Below are positions 42,501 through 51,573 of a stretch of DNA of 64,000 nucleotides, in pieces (position 1 is the first letter of the stretch; every line of letters starts with the position of its first letter). The translations under genes and the position numbers were made by a program. Under the pieces are notes generated by a model, which was not told the origin of the DNA, ran no database searches, and saw only the letters and a list, made by a program, of their open reading frames with translations. Source of the DNA: Micromonospora sp. KC213 (GTDB lineage: Bacteria; Actinomycetota; Actinomycetes; Mycobacteriales; Micromonosporaceae); contig NZ_SMKF01000002.1 of NCBI RefSeq assembly GCF_004348325.1, positions 62,001 through 126,000 of the forward strand, written 5' to 3'.

Positions 42501-42539
42501 AGTGGCAGGAAACTGGCGAATGTCGTCAGGCCTGCCACT
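42501..42539. promoter_or_regulatory. Inverted repeat between GlxA regulator and reductase operon
   Basis: AGTGGCAGG (42501-42509) and CCTGCCACT (42531-42539) are perfect 9-bp arms with centres 30 bp apart, about three helical turns. They start 13 bp upstream of the regulator ATG. This suits a dimer or paired dimers of the AraC-type protein. Confidence 0.45.
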
Positions 42540-42610
42540 GTCCGGCAAGGTGATCCGATGCGAGCGTTGTTCCCGCCGGGCCGGAAAGCGGCCCCGTACG
42601 AAGTGGGGAC

Positions 42611-43501
42611 ATGAGGATGGGCGACGGACGCGTGCCGGTGACGGTGATCGGCCTCGGCATGATGGGCCGGGCGCTGGCCCGGGCCTTTCTGGCCGGCGAG
42701 CACCCGACGACGGTGTGGAACCGTACGGCTGGTCGGGCCGAGGAACTCGTGGCCGCCGGCGCGGCCGGCGCGGACAGCGTCGCCGCCGCCGTCTCGGCCA
42801 GTCCGCTGGTGGTGGTCTGCGTACGCGACTACCAGGCTGCGTACGAGATCCTCGGTCCGGTGAGCGATGCCCTCGCCGGCCGGTTGCTGGTCAACCTGAC
42901 CTCCGGCACGTCGGCGCAGGCGCGGGCGATGGCCGGCTGGGCCGCCGAACGCGGCGCCGGATACCTCGACGGGGCCATCATGATGACTCCACCGGGCATC
43001 GGCACGGCGGAGGCGGTCATTCTCTACGGCGGTCCGTCGGAGACATTCGCGGCACACCGACCGGCGCTGACGGCCCTTGGTGGTGGCACCATCCACCTGG
43101 GTGCCGACGTGGGCCTCGCGTCGGTGTACGACGTGGCGCTGCTCGGCATCATGTGGAGCACCTTCAACGGTTTCATGCACGCTGCCGCGCTGGTGGGCAG
43201 CGAGAACGTCCCGGCGACCACCTTCCTGCCGTTGGCCAGGCAGTGGCTCACCGGCGTCGCCTCGTTCCTCACGCCCTACGCCGAACAGATCGACACCGGC
43301 GACTACACGGCAAGCGACGCCACGCTGGAGACCCACCTTTCCCCGGTCGAGCACCTGATCGAGGAGAGCCGGGCCCGGGGCATCGACGCCACGGCAGCCG
43401 AGTACACCAAGAGGCTCGTCGAAGAGGCGGTCGCCAACGGTCATGCCCTCGACAGCTATGCGCGCATCGTCGAGCACTTCACGCCGGCCCTCCGGGCATG
43501 A
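42611..43501 (+). CDS. NAD(P)-dependent oxidoreductase, imine-reductase / beta-hydroxyacid dehydrogenase type
   Basis: 296 residues. The ATG at 42611 follows GTGGGG; ATG 42617 is an alternative. The Rossmann motif VTVIGLGMMGRALARAFL and NRTAGRAEEL are followed by LLVNLTSGTSAQARAMAGWA, the 6-phosphogluconate-dehydrogenase-superfamily substrate strand. The helical C-terminal half (ASVYDVALLGIMWSTFNGFMHAAALVG, then YTASDATLETHLSPVEHLI) looks like that of imine reductases, which reduce C=N bonds with NADPH. Its stop overlaps the next gene start (ATGA), so they are co-translated. Confidence 0.83.
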   Translation: MRMGDGRVPVTVIGLGMMGRALARAFLAGEHPTTVWNRTAGRAEELVAAGAAGADSVAAAVSASPLVVVCVRDYQAAYEILGPVSDALAGRLLVNLTSGTSAQARAMAGWAAERGAGYLDGAIMMTPPGIGTAEAVILYGGPSETFAAHRPALTALGGGTIHLGADVGLASVYDVALLGIMWSTFNGFMHAAALVGSENVPATTFLPLARQWLTGVASFLTPYAEQIDTGDYTASDATLETHLSPVEHLIEESRARGIDATAAEYTKRLVEEAVANGHALDSYARIVEHFTPALRA

Positions 43502-44079
43502 ACGGCTCCTGGTCCAGCCTGGTCTCGTCGGCCGCCAGCGAATGCACTCAGGTGCTGGAGAAGGCGATCGACCAGGACTGGTCCCGCAACGCCGCCGGCC
43601 TGGAGTGGACCTGTCGACAGACGCTGGACCACATGGCCCTCGGCGTCGTCGGGTACGCCGGACTGCTCATCGCCCAGCCAGCCGACCGGTACATCACGCT
43701 CTTCGCCTCGCTCGACCCGCGCGCACCGATCCCCGCGTGCCTGGAGGGCCTCCGGATCGCCGGAACCGTCCTCGCCTGGGCCGTTCGTGAGGCGACTCCC
43801 GATGTTCGCGCCTGGCACCCGTGGGGGCACTCCGACGGTCCCGGCTTCGCCGCCATGGGGATAGTCGAGTTGGTCGTGCACACCCATGACATCGCCCGCG
43901 CCCTCGGACTCGACTGGGTGCCACCGGATTGGTTGTGCGACCCCGCGGTCGAGCGACTGTTTCCGGACGCCCCGGCCGGTCACGCCGCCGTCGACACCCT
44001 GCTGTGGTGCACCGGTCGGATCGCGCTGGCCCGCGCCGGTCGCCGGGAGCAGTGGCAGTGGCACGGGAGAGTCCGGTGA
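43498..44079 (+). CDS. DinB / mycothiol-dependent maleylpyruvate-isomerase-like protein
   Basis: 193 residues; its ATG overlaps the reductase stop by four bases. The helix-bundle pattern fits: LEWTCRQTLDHMALGVVGYA near residues 36-55 (first His), and GIVELVVHTHDIARALGLDW near 121-140 with the H-T-H-D motif that places metal ligands. These are MDMPI/DinB_2-fold landmarks. Such proteins often use mycothiol and a divalent metal; the substrate here is unknown. Operon position says it works with the reductase under the GlxA regulator. The gap to 44218 holds nothing. Confidence 0.78.
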   Translation: MNGSWSSLVSSAASECTQVLEKAIDQDWSRNAAGLEWTCRQTLDHMALGVVGYAGLLIAQPADRYITLFASLDPRAPIPACLEGLRIAGTVLAWAVREATPDVRAWHPWGHSDGPGFAAMGIVELVVHTHDIARALGLDWVPPDWLCDPAVERLFPDAPAGHAAVDTLLWCTGRIALARAGRREQWQWHGRVR

Positions 44080-44218
44080 CGGCCGAGCGGGCTACCCGCG
44101 CACGCCACCATCGGGCGGCACGGCTGATCCTGGGTGCGGCATGCCGCGGCAACACGCGCCGGACCCCACCCACCGCAAACAGGAACGCCGCGTGCCCATG
44201 TCGAGTGCGGGTGGTGGC

Positions 44219-44680
44219 TCAACAACCCCGGGTGAGGCTGTCCACGGTGTAGACGCGGCCACCCCACACGATCCAACCCTTCGCCGAGACGCAGTAGTTG
44301 GCGGTGCCGGTGACCCCGACCGGTCCGGCCTGGTAGGAGTAGGTGCCCTCGTCCGGGGAGGAGAGCGCGGTGAAATCGCAGGGCCGTCCCTGCCCCGACT
44401 GCTGCGCGCAGCGCCCGATCTGCACCCCGGTCAGCGCGGACTTCCCGTAGGCGGCACCCCGGTGGTAGAAGCAGGCGCTGTTGGTGCCGCCGTTGCTGGT
44501 GTTGTAGTAGATGACCAACTCGCCGACGGGGTTGCTGCTCGGCACCGTCTTGCTGTAGGTCACGGTGCCCGAGCAGGACACCGCGGCCTGCGCGGGCGCG
44601 GCGGCGAACAGGCTCGCGGCAGCCAGGGTGGTGAGGCAGGCGGTCAGCACGCCGGCACGACGAAGGGTACGGAAAGTCAT
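44219..44680 (-). CDS. Secreted SapA-like (spore-associated protein A type) protein
   Basis: 153 residues from ATG 44680, with GGGAG eight bases upstream. The signal peptide runs to about 32 (AGVLTACLTTLAAASLFAAAPAQA). The mature domain of about 120 residues begins AVSCSGTVTYSKTVPSSNPVG and ends WIVWGGRVYTVDSLTRGC. Six Cys in all would allow three disulfides. The pattern matches Streptomyces spore-associated protein A, whose function is unknown. It is divergent from the SARP-type regulator gene, which may or may not control it. Confidence 0.78.
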   Translation of the reverse strand: MTFRTLRRAGVLTACLTTLAAASLFAAAPAQAAVSCSGTVTYSKTVPSSNPVGELVIYYNTSNGGTNSACFYHRGAAYGKSALTGVQIGRCAQQSGQGRPCDFTALSSPDEGTYSYQAGPVGVTGTANYCVSAKGWIVWGGRVYTVDSLTRGC

Positions 44681-44803
44681 TGCACTGCTCCCGGGATCAA
44701 TGGCTGGCGTGGATCGTCGGGGACCGTATCGGCGACCCGTGAAAGGGCACTGAAATCGCGCTGATCGTGCCGTCCTCGGCGGCGCCCTGTCGGCGGTGGA
44801 CAC

Positions 44804-44809
44804 TAGGCT
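44804..44809 (+). promoter_or_regulatory. Possible -10 box of the SARP-type regulator gene
   Basis: TAGGCT (TAnnnT) lies 45 bp before the GTG at 44854, in the gap shared with the divergent SapA-like gene. Confidence 0.3.
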
Positions 44810-44853
44810 GACCTGCTCGCGGCGGTTGCTCGGGTGCGAGGAAACGGTGGACA

Positions 44854-47622
44854 GTGGACGATGTCGAGTTTCGGGTGCTGGGACCGGTCGGGGTGTGGCG
44901 CGACGGCCAGCGGCTCTGCCCGACGAACGCCCAGCAACGCACCATCCTGGCGATGCTCCTGTTGGCCCCGGGGCACGTGGTCACCCTCAACCAGTTGGTC
45001 ACCGCGCTGTGGGGCGACGACCCGCCCGCCTCGGCGCGCAACGCCATCCAGGGGCACGTGTCCCGACTCCGTCGGCTCGTCCGTGGCGTCCCGGCAGTCG
45101 AGCTGGCCACGGCGGGGCACGGCTACCAGCTGTCCGTGCCGCGCGAGTCGGTGGACGCGCACCGGTTCCGACGGCTGGTGCGGCAGGCGACGGCCGCGGA
45201 CGCCCCATCCGACGAGCTGCTGCGAACGGCCGTGAACCTGTGGCGCGGTCCCGCATTCGCCGACGTCGCGGGCGAGTGGCTCGGGGCGACCATCGGGCAG
45301 ATCCTCGAACAGGAGCGGATCTCCGCCATCGAGGAGCTGTCCCGGATCGAGCTCGGTGCGGGGCGGGTTGCCGATGCGGTGGCCCGGCTGGCCGCCGTCG
45401 TCGCCGAGCACCCGATGCGGGAGACCGCCGTCGCGCTGTGGATGACCGCGCTGCACCGCGCCGGCAGACGTACCGAAGCCCTGGCGGTGTTCCGGGAAAC
45501 CCGGCTCCGGCTGACCAGGGACCTCGGCGTCGAACCCGGTGACGAACTGCACCGCGTCCACCGGGCGGTGCTGGCCGACGGCATGCCGGCCGCGCCGTCG
45601 GCCCCGGACGGTTCCTGCTCCCGGCAGTTGCCCGCGCCGGTGCCCCACTTCACCGGCCGTACCAGAGAACTGGCCGCGCTCGACGCGCTGCTGGAGTCGC
45701 GGCACGACGGTGTCGCGATCGCCGTGATCAGTGGTGCTCCCGGCGCAGGCAAGACGGCGCTCACCGTGCACTGGGCCCACCGGGTCACCGACCACTTCCC
45801 GGACGGGCAGCTCTTCGTGAACCTGCGCGGCTTCGACACCTCGGGGGCCGCGATGGAACCGGCCGATGCGCTGCGCCGGCTGCTGGTCGGCCTGGGCGTG
45901 CCGGCAAGCCGGCTGCCGGCGGCCCTGGACGAACAGTCCGCCCTGCTCCGTACGGTTGTCGCACCGCGCCGCGTGCTGATCGTGCTGGACAACGCGCGGG
46001 ACGCCGCGCAGGTCCGCCCGTTGTTGCCCGGAGTGCCGGGCTGCCTCGTCCTGGTGAACAGCCGTGACCAACTGCCCGGACTGGTGGCCGGGCACGGCGC
46101 GATGCCGCTCCCGCTCGGGCGTCCCTCGGCGGCAGAGGCACGGGAGTTCCTGGCCAGGCGCCTGGGCAGCGGGCGGGTCGCCGGCGAACCACGGGCGGCC
46201 GCGGAGATCGTCGAATCGTGCGGGCGGCTGCCCCTGGCGCTGGCCGTGGTCGCTGCCCGCGCCGCCACCAGTCCCCGCCTGACCCTGAACGCGCTCGCGG
46301 CCGAGCTGAAGCAGAGCAGTGATCGCCTCGACGCCCTGGCCAACGGTGACTCGGCCACCGACGTACGGACGGTCTTCTCCTGGTCCTACCGGGCGCTCGG
46401 CACCCAGACCGCGCTGGTGTTCCGGCGGCTCGGCCTGCACCCCGGCCCGGACATCAGTCTGTCCGGGGCGGCCAGCCTCACGGGGCTGCCCGTGCCACGG
46501 GCGCAGGCGCTGCTCGGTGAGCTGGTCCGGGTACACCTCATCGAGGAACACGTCCCCGGCCGTTACCGGTTCCACGACCTGCTCCGGGCGTACGCCGAAG
46601 AACTGGCGTACGCCACCGATCCGGCGGAGGACCGCCGCCGGGCGGTACGCCGGCTCATCGACCACTACCTGCACAGTGCCCGGCGCGCCGACACCCTGGT
46701 GGAGCCGAACCGGGCGCCGATCCGGTTCGAGCCCTGCGCCGACGACGTACCCGTCGACCAGCCGGCCGACCGCAGGCAGGCCCTGGCCTGGTTCACCGCC
46801 GAACGGCCGGCGGTGCTGGCCGCGATCGACCGGGCCGCCGCCGAAGGGCTCGCCGCCCACGCCTGGCAGCTCGCCTGGACGATCAAGCCGTGGCTGAGCC
46901 GGCAGTGGCACCGCCACGACCAGGTGCGGGCGCAGCGTACGGCGGTGACGATGGCGACGAAGGCCGCCGACACCGCGGCGCAGGCGGTGGCACACCGGTA
47001 CCTGGCCGACGGCTACGACCGGCTGGGCCGACACGGCGACGCCGAAACCCACTACCAGCACGCGCTCGACCGTTACCGGGCGGTCGACGACCGGATCGGG
47101 CAGGCGCACGTCCAACTGGACGTGGCCCGAATGCTCGACCGGCAGAAACGCCACCGGGACGCGGTGCGTCACCTGGAACTCGCCCTGGACCTGTTCCGCG
47201 CCGAACGCGATGACGTCGGGGAGGCACGGACCCTCGCCGCGCTGGGCTGGGAGCACGCCCAGCTCGGCGAGTACGACGCGGCGCTCACGCACTGCCGGGC
47301 GGGGTTGGCGTTGCTGCGGGCCAGCGCGGACCGGCACGGAGAGGCGGCCGGCTGGGACAGCATGGGGTACATCCACCACCAGCGCGGCGAATACCACCTC
47401 GCCATCGGGTGCTACGAGCGCAGTATCGAGATGTCGCAGGAGTGCGGCGACCGGATGGGCAAGGCGCGTACGTTGGTCAGCCTCGGGGAGAGCCGCCTCG
47501 CCGCCGGCGAGGCGACCGGGTGCGGGCGTGCGTGGCGGCGGGCGCTGGCCCTGCTGCACGGCCTGGACGCCGCCGCAGCCGGGGAACTGGCCGAGCGGCT
47601 GCGTCAGCTGGGCCCGGAATGA
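44854..47622 (+). CDS. AfsR-like SARP regulator with BTAD, NB-ARC and TPR domains
   Basis: 922 residues from GTG, with GAGGAAA upstream. Residues 1-95 form the OmpR-like winged helix of SARP proteins (VEFRVLGPVGVWRDGQRL, LLAPGHVVTLNQLVTALWGD, IQGHVSRLRRLV). Residues about 100-245 are the bacterial activation domain (BTAD), ending GVEPGDELHRVHRAVL. The NB-ARC ATPase (about 265-540) has Walker A in ISGAPGAGKTAL, a Walker B-like VLIVLDNARDAAQV, and CGRLPLAL. TPR repeats occupy about 680-920 (GRHGDAETHYQHALDRYRAV, GEYDAALTHCRAGLALL, GEYHLAIGCYERSIEMS). Such regulators activate secondary metabolism or differentiation genes. No large biosynthetic cluster adjoins it, so its targets are elsewhere or are its exported neighbours. 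Confidence 0.93.
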   Translation: MDDVEFRVLGPVGVWRDGQRLCPTNAQQRTILAMLLLAPGHVVTLNQLVTALWGDDPPASARNAIQGHVSRLRRLVRGVPAVELATAGHGYQLSVPRESVDAHRFRRLVRQATAADAPSDELLRTAVNLWRGPAFADVAGEWLGATIGQILEQERISAIEELSRIELGAGRVADAVARLAAVVAEHPMRETAVALWMTALHRAGRRTEALAVFRETRLRLTRDLGVEPGDELHRVHRAVLADGMPAAPSAPDGSCSRQLPAPVPHFTGRTRELAALDALLESRHDGVAIAVISGAPGAGKTALTVHWAHRVTDHFPDGQLFVNLRGFDTSGAAMEPADALRRLLVGLGVPASRLPAALDEQSALLRTVVAPRRVLIVLDNARDAAQVRPLLPGVPGCLVLVNSRDQLPGLVAGHGAMPLPLGRPSAAEAREFLARRLGSGRVAGEPRAAAEIVESCGRLPLALAVVAARAATSPRLTLNALAAELKQSSDRLDALANGDSATDVRTVFSWSYRALGTQTALVFRRLGLHPGPDISLSGAASLTGLPVPRAQALLGELVRVHLIEEHVPGRYRFHDLLRAYAEELAYATDPAEDRRRAVRRLIDHYLHSARRADTLVEPNRAPIRFEPCADDVPVDQPADRRQALAWFTAERPAVLAAIDRAAAEGLAAHAWQLAWTIKPWLSRQWHRHDQVRAQRTAVTMATKAADTAAQAVAHRYLADGYDRLGRHGDAETHYQHALDRYRAVDDRIGQAHVQLDVARMLDRQKRHRDAVRHLELALDLFRAERDDVGEARTLAALGWEHAQLGEYDAALTHCRAGLALLRASADRHGEAAGWDSMGYIHHQRGEYHLAIGCYERSIEMSQECGDRMGKARTLVSLGESRLAAGEATGCGRAWRRALALLHGLDAAAAGELAERLRQLGPE

Positions 47623-47634
47623 CCCCCGCCGTGA

Positions 47635-47675
47635 CGGCGGTGTGGCGGCGCGGGATCCGCACCGCCACACCGCCG
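47635..47675. terminator. Bidirectional terminator between SARP gene and convergent exported-protein gene
   Basis: CGGCGGTGTGGCGG pairs with its 14-bp complement around a 13-base loop. It fits almost exactly into the 59-bp gap between the two convergent stop codons. Confidence 0.82.
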
Positions 47676-47681
47676 GTCGAG

Positions 47682-50642
47682 CTATCCGAGGGTGAACCGG
47701 AAGAACCGTGGGCGGTAGATCCCCGGGTCCCGGTAGTGGTCCCCTTCGGGGCTCACTCTGGTGTCCATGCTGTTCACGTTGTACGAGGCGACGAAGGTGT
47801 TGCCGGAACTCAGTGACGCGTGGACGTGCGCGTTGTACGCGATGATGTCACCGTCCCAGTAGCTGCCGTACGGACCCGGTTCGGGCATCCGGTAGACCGG
47901 GGTGCGGTTGGTGAACGGCCCGAACGGCGAGCACGACGTGTACGCCATGATCTGACCGCTGAACGCCTCGGTGCTGTCCTGGCTGAGCAGCAGGTACTGG
48001 CCGTTCCACGGCGTCACGCTGTACTCGTTCGCGATGCCGGTGAGCGTGTTGCGGGCGTTCTGCTCCCGGAACGACCAGCCCCACGGCGTGTAGTACTGCC
48101 AGGTGCCGGACCCGAGGTCGTCGCCCTGGACCCGGGCGATGCGCATCTGCTTGTGCGTCGGCGAGTCGTCGACGCCGTAGATGTAGGTGTAGCCGTCACC
48201 GCTGCGGCTGGCCGGCAGCAGCGCCGAACCCCACGCCACTCCACTGGCCGACGGCAGGTCGCGGACCCGGACGGGAGTGCGCAGGTTGCCCAGGTCGAAG
48301 TCCGCCACCACGTTGCGGTTGAACCGGAAGTCCCACGACCCGGGGCCGAACTTCAGGTACTCCTGGTACACCGCCTGCAACTTACCGCCGGAGAGGTGCC
48401 CGTCGCCGATCCAGAACCAGGTGGTCGTGGAGGTGGGACCCATGATGGCTCTGGGCGCCCCGGCCGTTCCACCGTGGTACGTCGTGAGGCTGTTGCCGTT
48501 CTGCACCACGAACGTGTTGTTCACCAGCGGCGCTGTCGTCGGCCGGGTGCCGTTGGCGTTGAGCGGGCCGAGCCAGGTGTCGGAGAACAGCCAGATGATG
48601 CGGCCGTCCGGCAGCTTCACCGAGTAGGTGGAGTCGCCGCCGGTCCAGCCGTCCGGGGTGCTGGCCGCGTAGTTGTTGAACGTCGCCTCGGGGGCGGCGT
48701 TCAGGTGCAGACTGGTGACGTTGGGCGCCCGCAACGCGCACTGCCGCTCCTTGATCGGCAGTGTGGTCTCCATGTAGGTGCTGAACGTCTTGGGGGACTC
48801 GGCGGCGTCCTGGGAGTGGACGTCCAGTTCGGTCCAGGTGGTCACCAGCGTGGCCACCATCGGATACGCGAAGTTCGACACCGTGATGAGGCCGCCGGCG
48901 TCGGGGTACTTCACCGTCTGGATGGTCGGGTACTCGGCCAGTGAGCCGGGGCTGCCCTTGGGCGACCAGATGATGATGGCGGAGCTGCGGTTGTTGTCCT
49001 TGGTGGTGTCCACCAGCAGGGTGGAGCAGTAGCCGCAGCTCGGGTCGCCGGACTGCGCCTTGGCCCAGAAGTCGTGGTAGACCGCCCCACCCTTGCGCAG
49101 GATGTCCTGGTACTCGGTGTGCGTACCGGCCGCTACGGTGTGCTTCTTGCGCGCCGGCCGGGCGTCTCCCAGACCGTCGTCGTCGGTCGCGGTGACGCCG
49201 TACAGCTCCGATCGCCACAGGGTGGCGTCGGGGTCCTGGTAGCCGTAGATATCCCAGCTGCCCGGCGGGGTCGGCAGGGAGGGGCTGTTCGCCTTCGCCA
49301 GCCGGTAGTTGGCGATGTGGTAGCCCAGCAGCATGTGCTTGAAGTCCATGCCGTAGCCCGCCACCGCGTTGCGGATCGCCTCGATCGGCAGGTGGTCGTG
49401 GTCCCGCACGCTCTCCCAGGTGTGCCGGACGAAGGCGCCATCGGTCCGTTCGGTGAGGTACGCGGGCAGCAGGAACGAGCCGTACTGTGGGCCGCCGCCG
49501 AGGCCACCCCAGGAGTTCAACGCCTGCCCGGGCTTGGAGAGCACGTCGTCCACGTTGCGGGCGTAGTTGTCGTCCTCACCGAGCGGGCTCCACCCGCCGG
49601 TGCGGGCGTACGTCTGGTGGGCGGCCCACTCCGCGGTGGCCTCCATCCACCAGTTCATCGAGCCGAACTCCTTGCCGCCGACGAAGTCCCAGATCCAGTC
49701 CGCGACGACGTCGGAGCGGTCCCAGTACTGGTACTGCATGACGTGGAACAGCTCGTGCCGGGGCATGTAGTCCCACTCGTTCTCGCTGGTCGGCACCAGG
49801 ATGGTGGGTTGCTGGTTCAGGCCCGACGGCAACACGAACGGCGCGGTGATGTCCACCGGGCCGAGCTTGTTCACGCCGTACACGAGCACGTAGGGCTTGT
49901 CGGCACGGACCGGCAGGGGATACCCCATCTCCCGGTACTCGCCGACCGCGATCGACAGCGAGTTCAGCATGTGCTGCACGGCCTCCGGCCGCCCGTTCGG
50001 GTTGTACACCGGCGGAATGCCGGGCTGGCCGCTGCCGGCGACGTTGTACAGGATGAGGAACTCACCGGCGCTGGCCCGGCACTTGTAGTTGACGTCGAGA
50101 TACTCGTAGTCCTCGGCCGCGCAGTCGTCGTACCCGGTGGGCCCGGCGGTGGCGGGTGCGGGCGCGGGTGCGGTGAGCGTCGGGGTCAGGGTGCGGGAGG
50201 CAGCCGGCGTCGCCTTGGCCGACAGCATCGACAGGTACGTCAGGTACCTTGTCGGGTCCTTGATGGCGCCGGTGGGACGCAGGTGCGCGGGTACCGAAGC
50301 GGGGGAACCGACCATCGTGCCGTACCGCACGGTCTCGTCGAGCGACAGCTGGCCGCGGTGGTACGCGCGGACGATCTTCTCGTGTGGCCCGAAGTCCGGT
50401 GGGGTCGCCTTCGGTCGCGCGGCCTTACGGTCCGGCGTCACCGGTCGGTACGGCTGCGGGCGCTGGGGCACGTACTGGTCGGTGTCGTGGGTCGGGGCGG
50501 GTGCCGTCGGTGCCGGTCGGGCCGAACCGTCACCGACGCGGCGTCCGGTGCCGTCGGGGGGCGCGGCCTGCGACGGGCCGCCGACGAGTACGGCCGCGGC
50601 CAGGGTGACCGCGGCCGTACCCATTGCCAGGATGTGTCTCAC
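47682..50642 (-). CDS. Exported fusion: HExxH metallopeptidase-like domain plus propeller-type glycosidase-like domain
   Basis: 986 residues from GTG 50642, fixed by GAGGAG five bases upstream. Signal peptide to about 27 (MGTAAVTLAAAVLVGGPSQA), then a Pro-rich stretch. The N-terminal half has a zinc site: H296-E-L-F-H300 (MPRHELFHVMQYQYW) and E334 in WWMEATAEWAAHQT, the gluzincin arrangement. The C-terminal third, from about 690, shows LPDGRIIWLFSDTWLGPLN and repeated strands ending in GSYWDGDIIAYN and a final RPRFFRF. That suits a five-bladed propeller of the DUF4185/DUF5005 kind, related to glycosidases. A Cys pair in CGYC and others suggests oxidised export. It may cut glycoproteins or bind glycans while acting as a peptidase; this is inference. 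Confidence 0.75.
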   Translation of the reverse strand: MRHILAMGTAAVTLAAAVLVGGPSQAAPPDGTGRRVGDGSARPAPTAPAPTHDTDQYVPQRPQPYRPVTPDRKAARPKATPPDFGPHEKIVRAYHRGQLSLDETVRYGTMVGSPASVPAHLRPTGAIKDPTRYLTYLSMLSAKATPAASRTLTPTLTAPAPAPATAGPTGYDDCAAEDYEYLDVNYKCRASAGEFLILYNVAGSGQPGIPPVYNPNGRPEAVQHMLNSLSIAVGEYREMGYPLPVRADKPYVLVYGVNKLGPVDITAPFVLPSGLNQQPTILVPTSENEWDYMPRHELFHVMQYQYWDRSDVVADWIWDFVGGKEFGSMNWWMEATAEWAAHQTYARTGGWSPLGEDDNYARNVDDVLSKPGQALNSWGGLGGGPQYGSFLLPAYLTERTDGAFVRHTWESVRDHDHLPIEAIRNAVAGYGMDFKHMLLGYHIANYRLAKANSPSLPTPPGSWDIYGYQDPDATLWRSELYGVTATDDDGLGDARPARKKHTVAAGTHTEYQDILRKGGAVYHDFWAKAQSGDPSCGYCSTLLVDTTKDNNRSSAIIIWSPKGSPGSLAEYPTIQTVKYPDAGGLITVSNFAYPMVATLVTTWTELDVHSQDAAESPKTFSTYMETTLPIKERQCALRAPNVTSLHLNAAPEATFNNYAASTPDGWTGGDSTYSVKLPDGRIIWLFSDTWLGPLNANGTRPTTAPLVNNTFVVQNGNSLTTYHGGTAGAPRAIMGPTSTTTWFWIGDGHLSGGKLQAVYQEYLKFGPGSWDFRFNRNVVADFDLGNLRTPVRVRDLPSASGVAWGSALLPASRSGDGYTYIYGVDDSPTHKQMRIARVQGDDLGSGTWQYYTPWGWSFREQNARNTLTGIANEYSVTPWNGQYLLLSQDSTEAFSGQIMAYTSCSPFGPFTNRTPVYRMPEPGPYGSYWDGDIIAYNAHVHASLSSGNTFVASYNVNSMDTRVSPEGDHYRDPGIYRPRFFRFTLG

Positions 50643-50940
50643 GCTGCTCCTCGCTGCCGGAGATGGGCAAAACGGGCGCACCGGGGCCGGGGCGCGCATC
50701 GAATCCACGCGTGGAAGCCGGTTCAGGACCTCGTTGACCTTGACCAGACAGCCCGACCGTGCCGTTCTGGACGAGTGCTGGTGGTGCTGCGGCACGCCCG
50801 CCACGGGCCGGGGGAAAGTACCGTTCGCTGCTGATCGTGTGCTGAAAATGTGCTGAGATCCCAGCCCCGCCCGGGTGTCGGCGTGGGGTCCGGCCGGCCG
50901 CCGGTCTCGGCGAACTCCTGCCGGATACGGACATGCTCGC

Positions 50941-50946
50941 TAGGAT
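50941..50946 (+). promoter_or_regulatory. Probable -10 box of the WxL-like gene
   Basis: TAGGAT lies 37 bp before the ATG at 50983 and has a poor -35 (CTGCCG, 17-bp spacing). The rest of the gap 50643-50940 shows no gene and must also hold the promoter of the divergent 986-residue protein. Confidence 0.4.
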
Positions 50947-50982
50947 CCTCTGGACCGATTAATGCCACTACGGGGGGTTTGC

Positions 50983-51570
50983 ATGAGAAAACAGACCAGT
51001 GCCGGAATCATCGGCGCGGTCGTGCTCGCGGCCGGGCTGCTCACCGCAGCGCCGGCCCAGGCCGACACGTGCGCCGAGGACACCGCCTGCGACACGACGA
51101 CGACCTTCGACGTCACCGCCGGCGCCCTGGAGATCACCGTGCCCGACACGGCGGACCTGGGGAACGACGCCACCCCCGGCGGGTACGCCTACGGGTCGCT
51201 CGGGCCGGTGACCGTCAGCGACGAACGTGCGTCCCTCACGCCGACCTGGACCGCGACCGTCACCGGCACCGACTTCACCACCGGGGGCGAGACCACACCG
51301 GAGACCATCCCCAACTCCAGCATCTACTACTTCTCCGGCAACGCCACGGCCACCACCGGCGACGGGACCTTCACCCCGGGACAGGCCGGGGCGTTCGCCC
51401 CACCGCCACCTCCCGTCGGGCAGACGCTGGACGTGTCGCGTACCGCCTTCAGCCACTCCGGCGGCACCGGCAACAACTCCGCCACGTGGAATCCCTCCCT
51501 GACCGCCCAGGTCGCCCTCAACAAGGTGGCGGGCACGTACACCGGGACCATCTCCCACACCGTCACCTGA
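50983..51570 (+). CDS. Secreted WxL-like surface protein
   Basis: 195 residues; GGGGGG is six bases before the ATG. The signal peptide ends near AQA (residue about 26). The mature sequence resembles WxL-type surface proteins: DTTTTFDVTAGALEITVPD near its start, SLGPVTVSDERASLTPTWTA and NNSATWNPSLTAQVAL, each with a Trp in a W-x-x context, and a closing GTYTGTISHTVT strand. WxL domains bind peptidoglycan in Gram-positive bacteria. The next gene is a DUF916-type partner, the standard pair (WxL protein plus WxL-interacting protein). The three-base gap between them indicates coupling. Confidence 0.75.
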   Translation: MRKQTSAGIIGAVVLAAGLLTAAPAQADTCAEDTACDTTTTFDVTAGALEITVPDTADLGNDATPGGYAYGSLGPVTVSDERASLTPTWTATVTGTDFTTGGETTPETIPNSSIYYFSGNATATTGDGTFTPGQAGAFAPPPPPVGQTLDVSRTAFSHSGGTGNNSATWNPSLTAQVALNKVAGTYTGTISHTVT

Positions 51571-51573
51571 CGG

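Noticed and set aside
44803..47670. Very long open frame antisense to the SARP-type regulator gene
   Set aside because: It is a by-product of G/C third-position bias on the opposite strand; its translation is low-complexity Arg/Gly/Val-rich, while the plus-strand frame has clear BTAD, NB-ARC and TPR domains.
49074..50834. Long plus-strand frame opposite the exported fusion protein
   Set aside because: Val/Arg/Gly-rich shadow frame without a start signal; the minus strand encodes a signal peptide and an HExxH motif.
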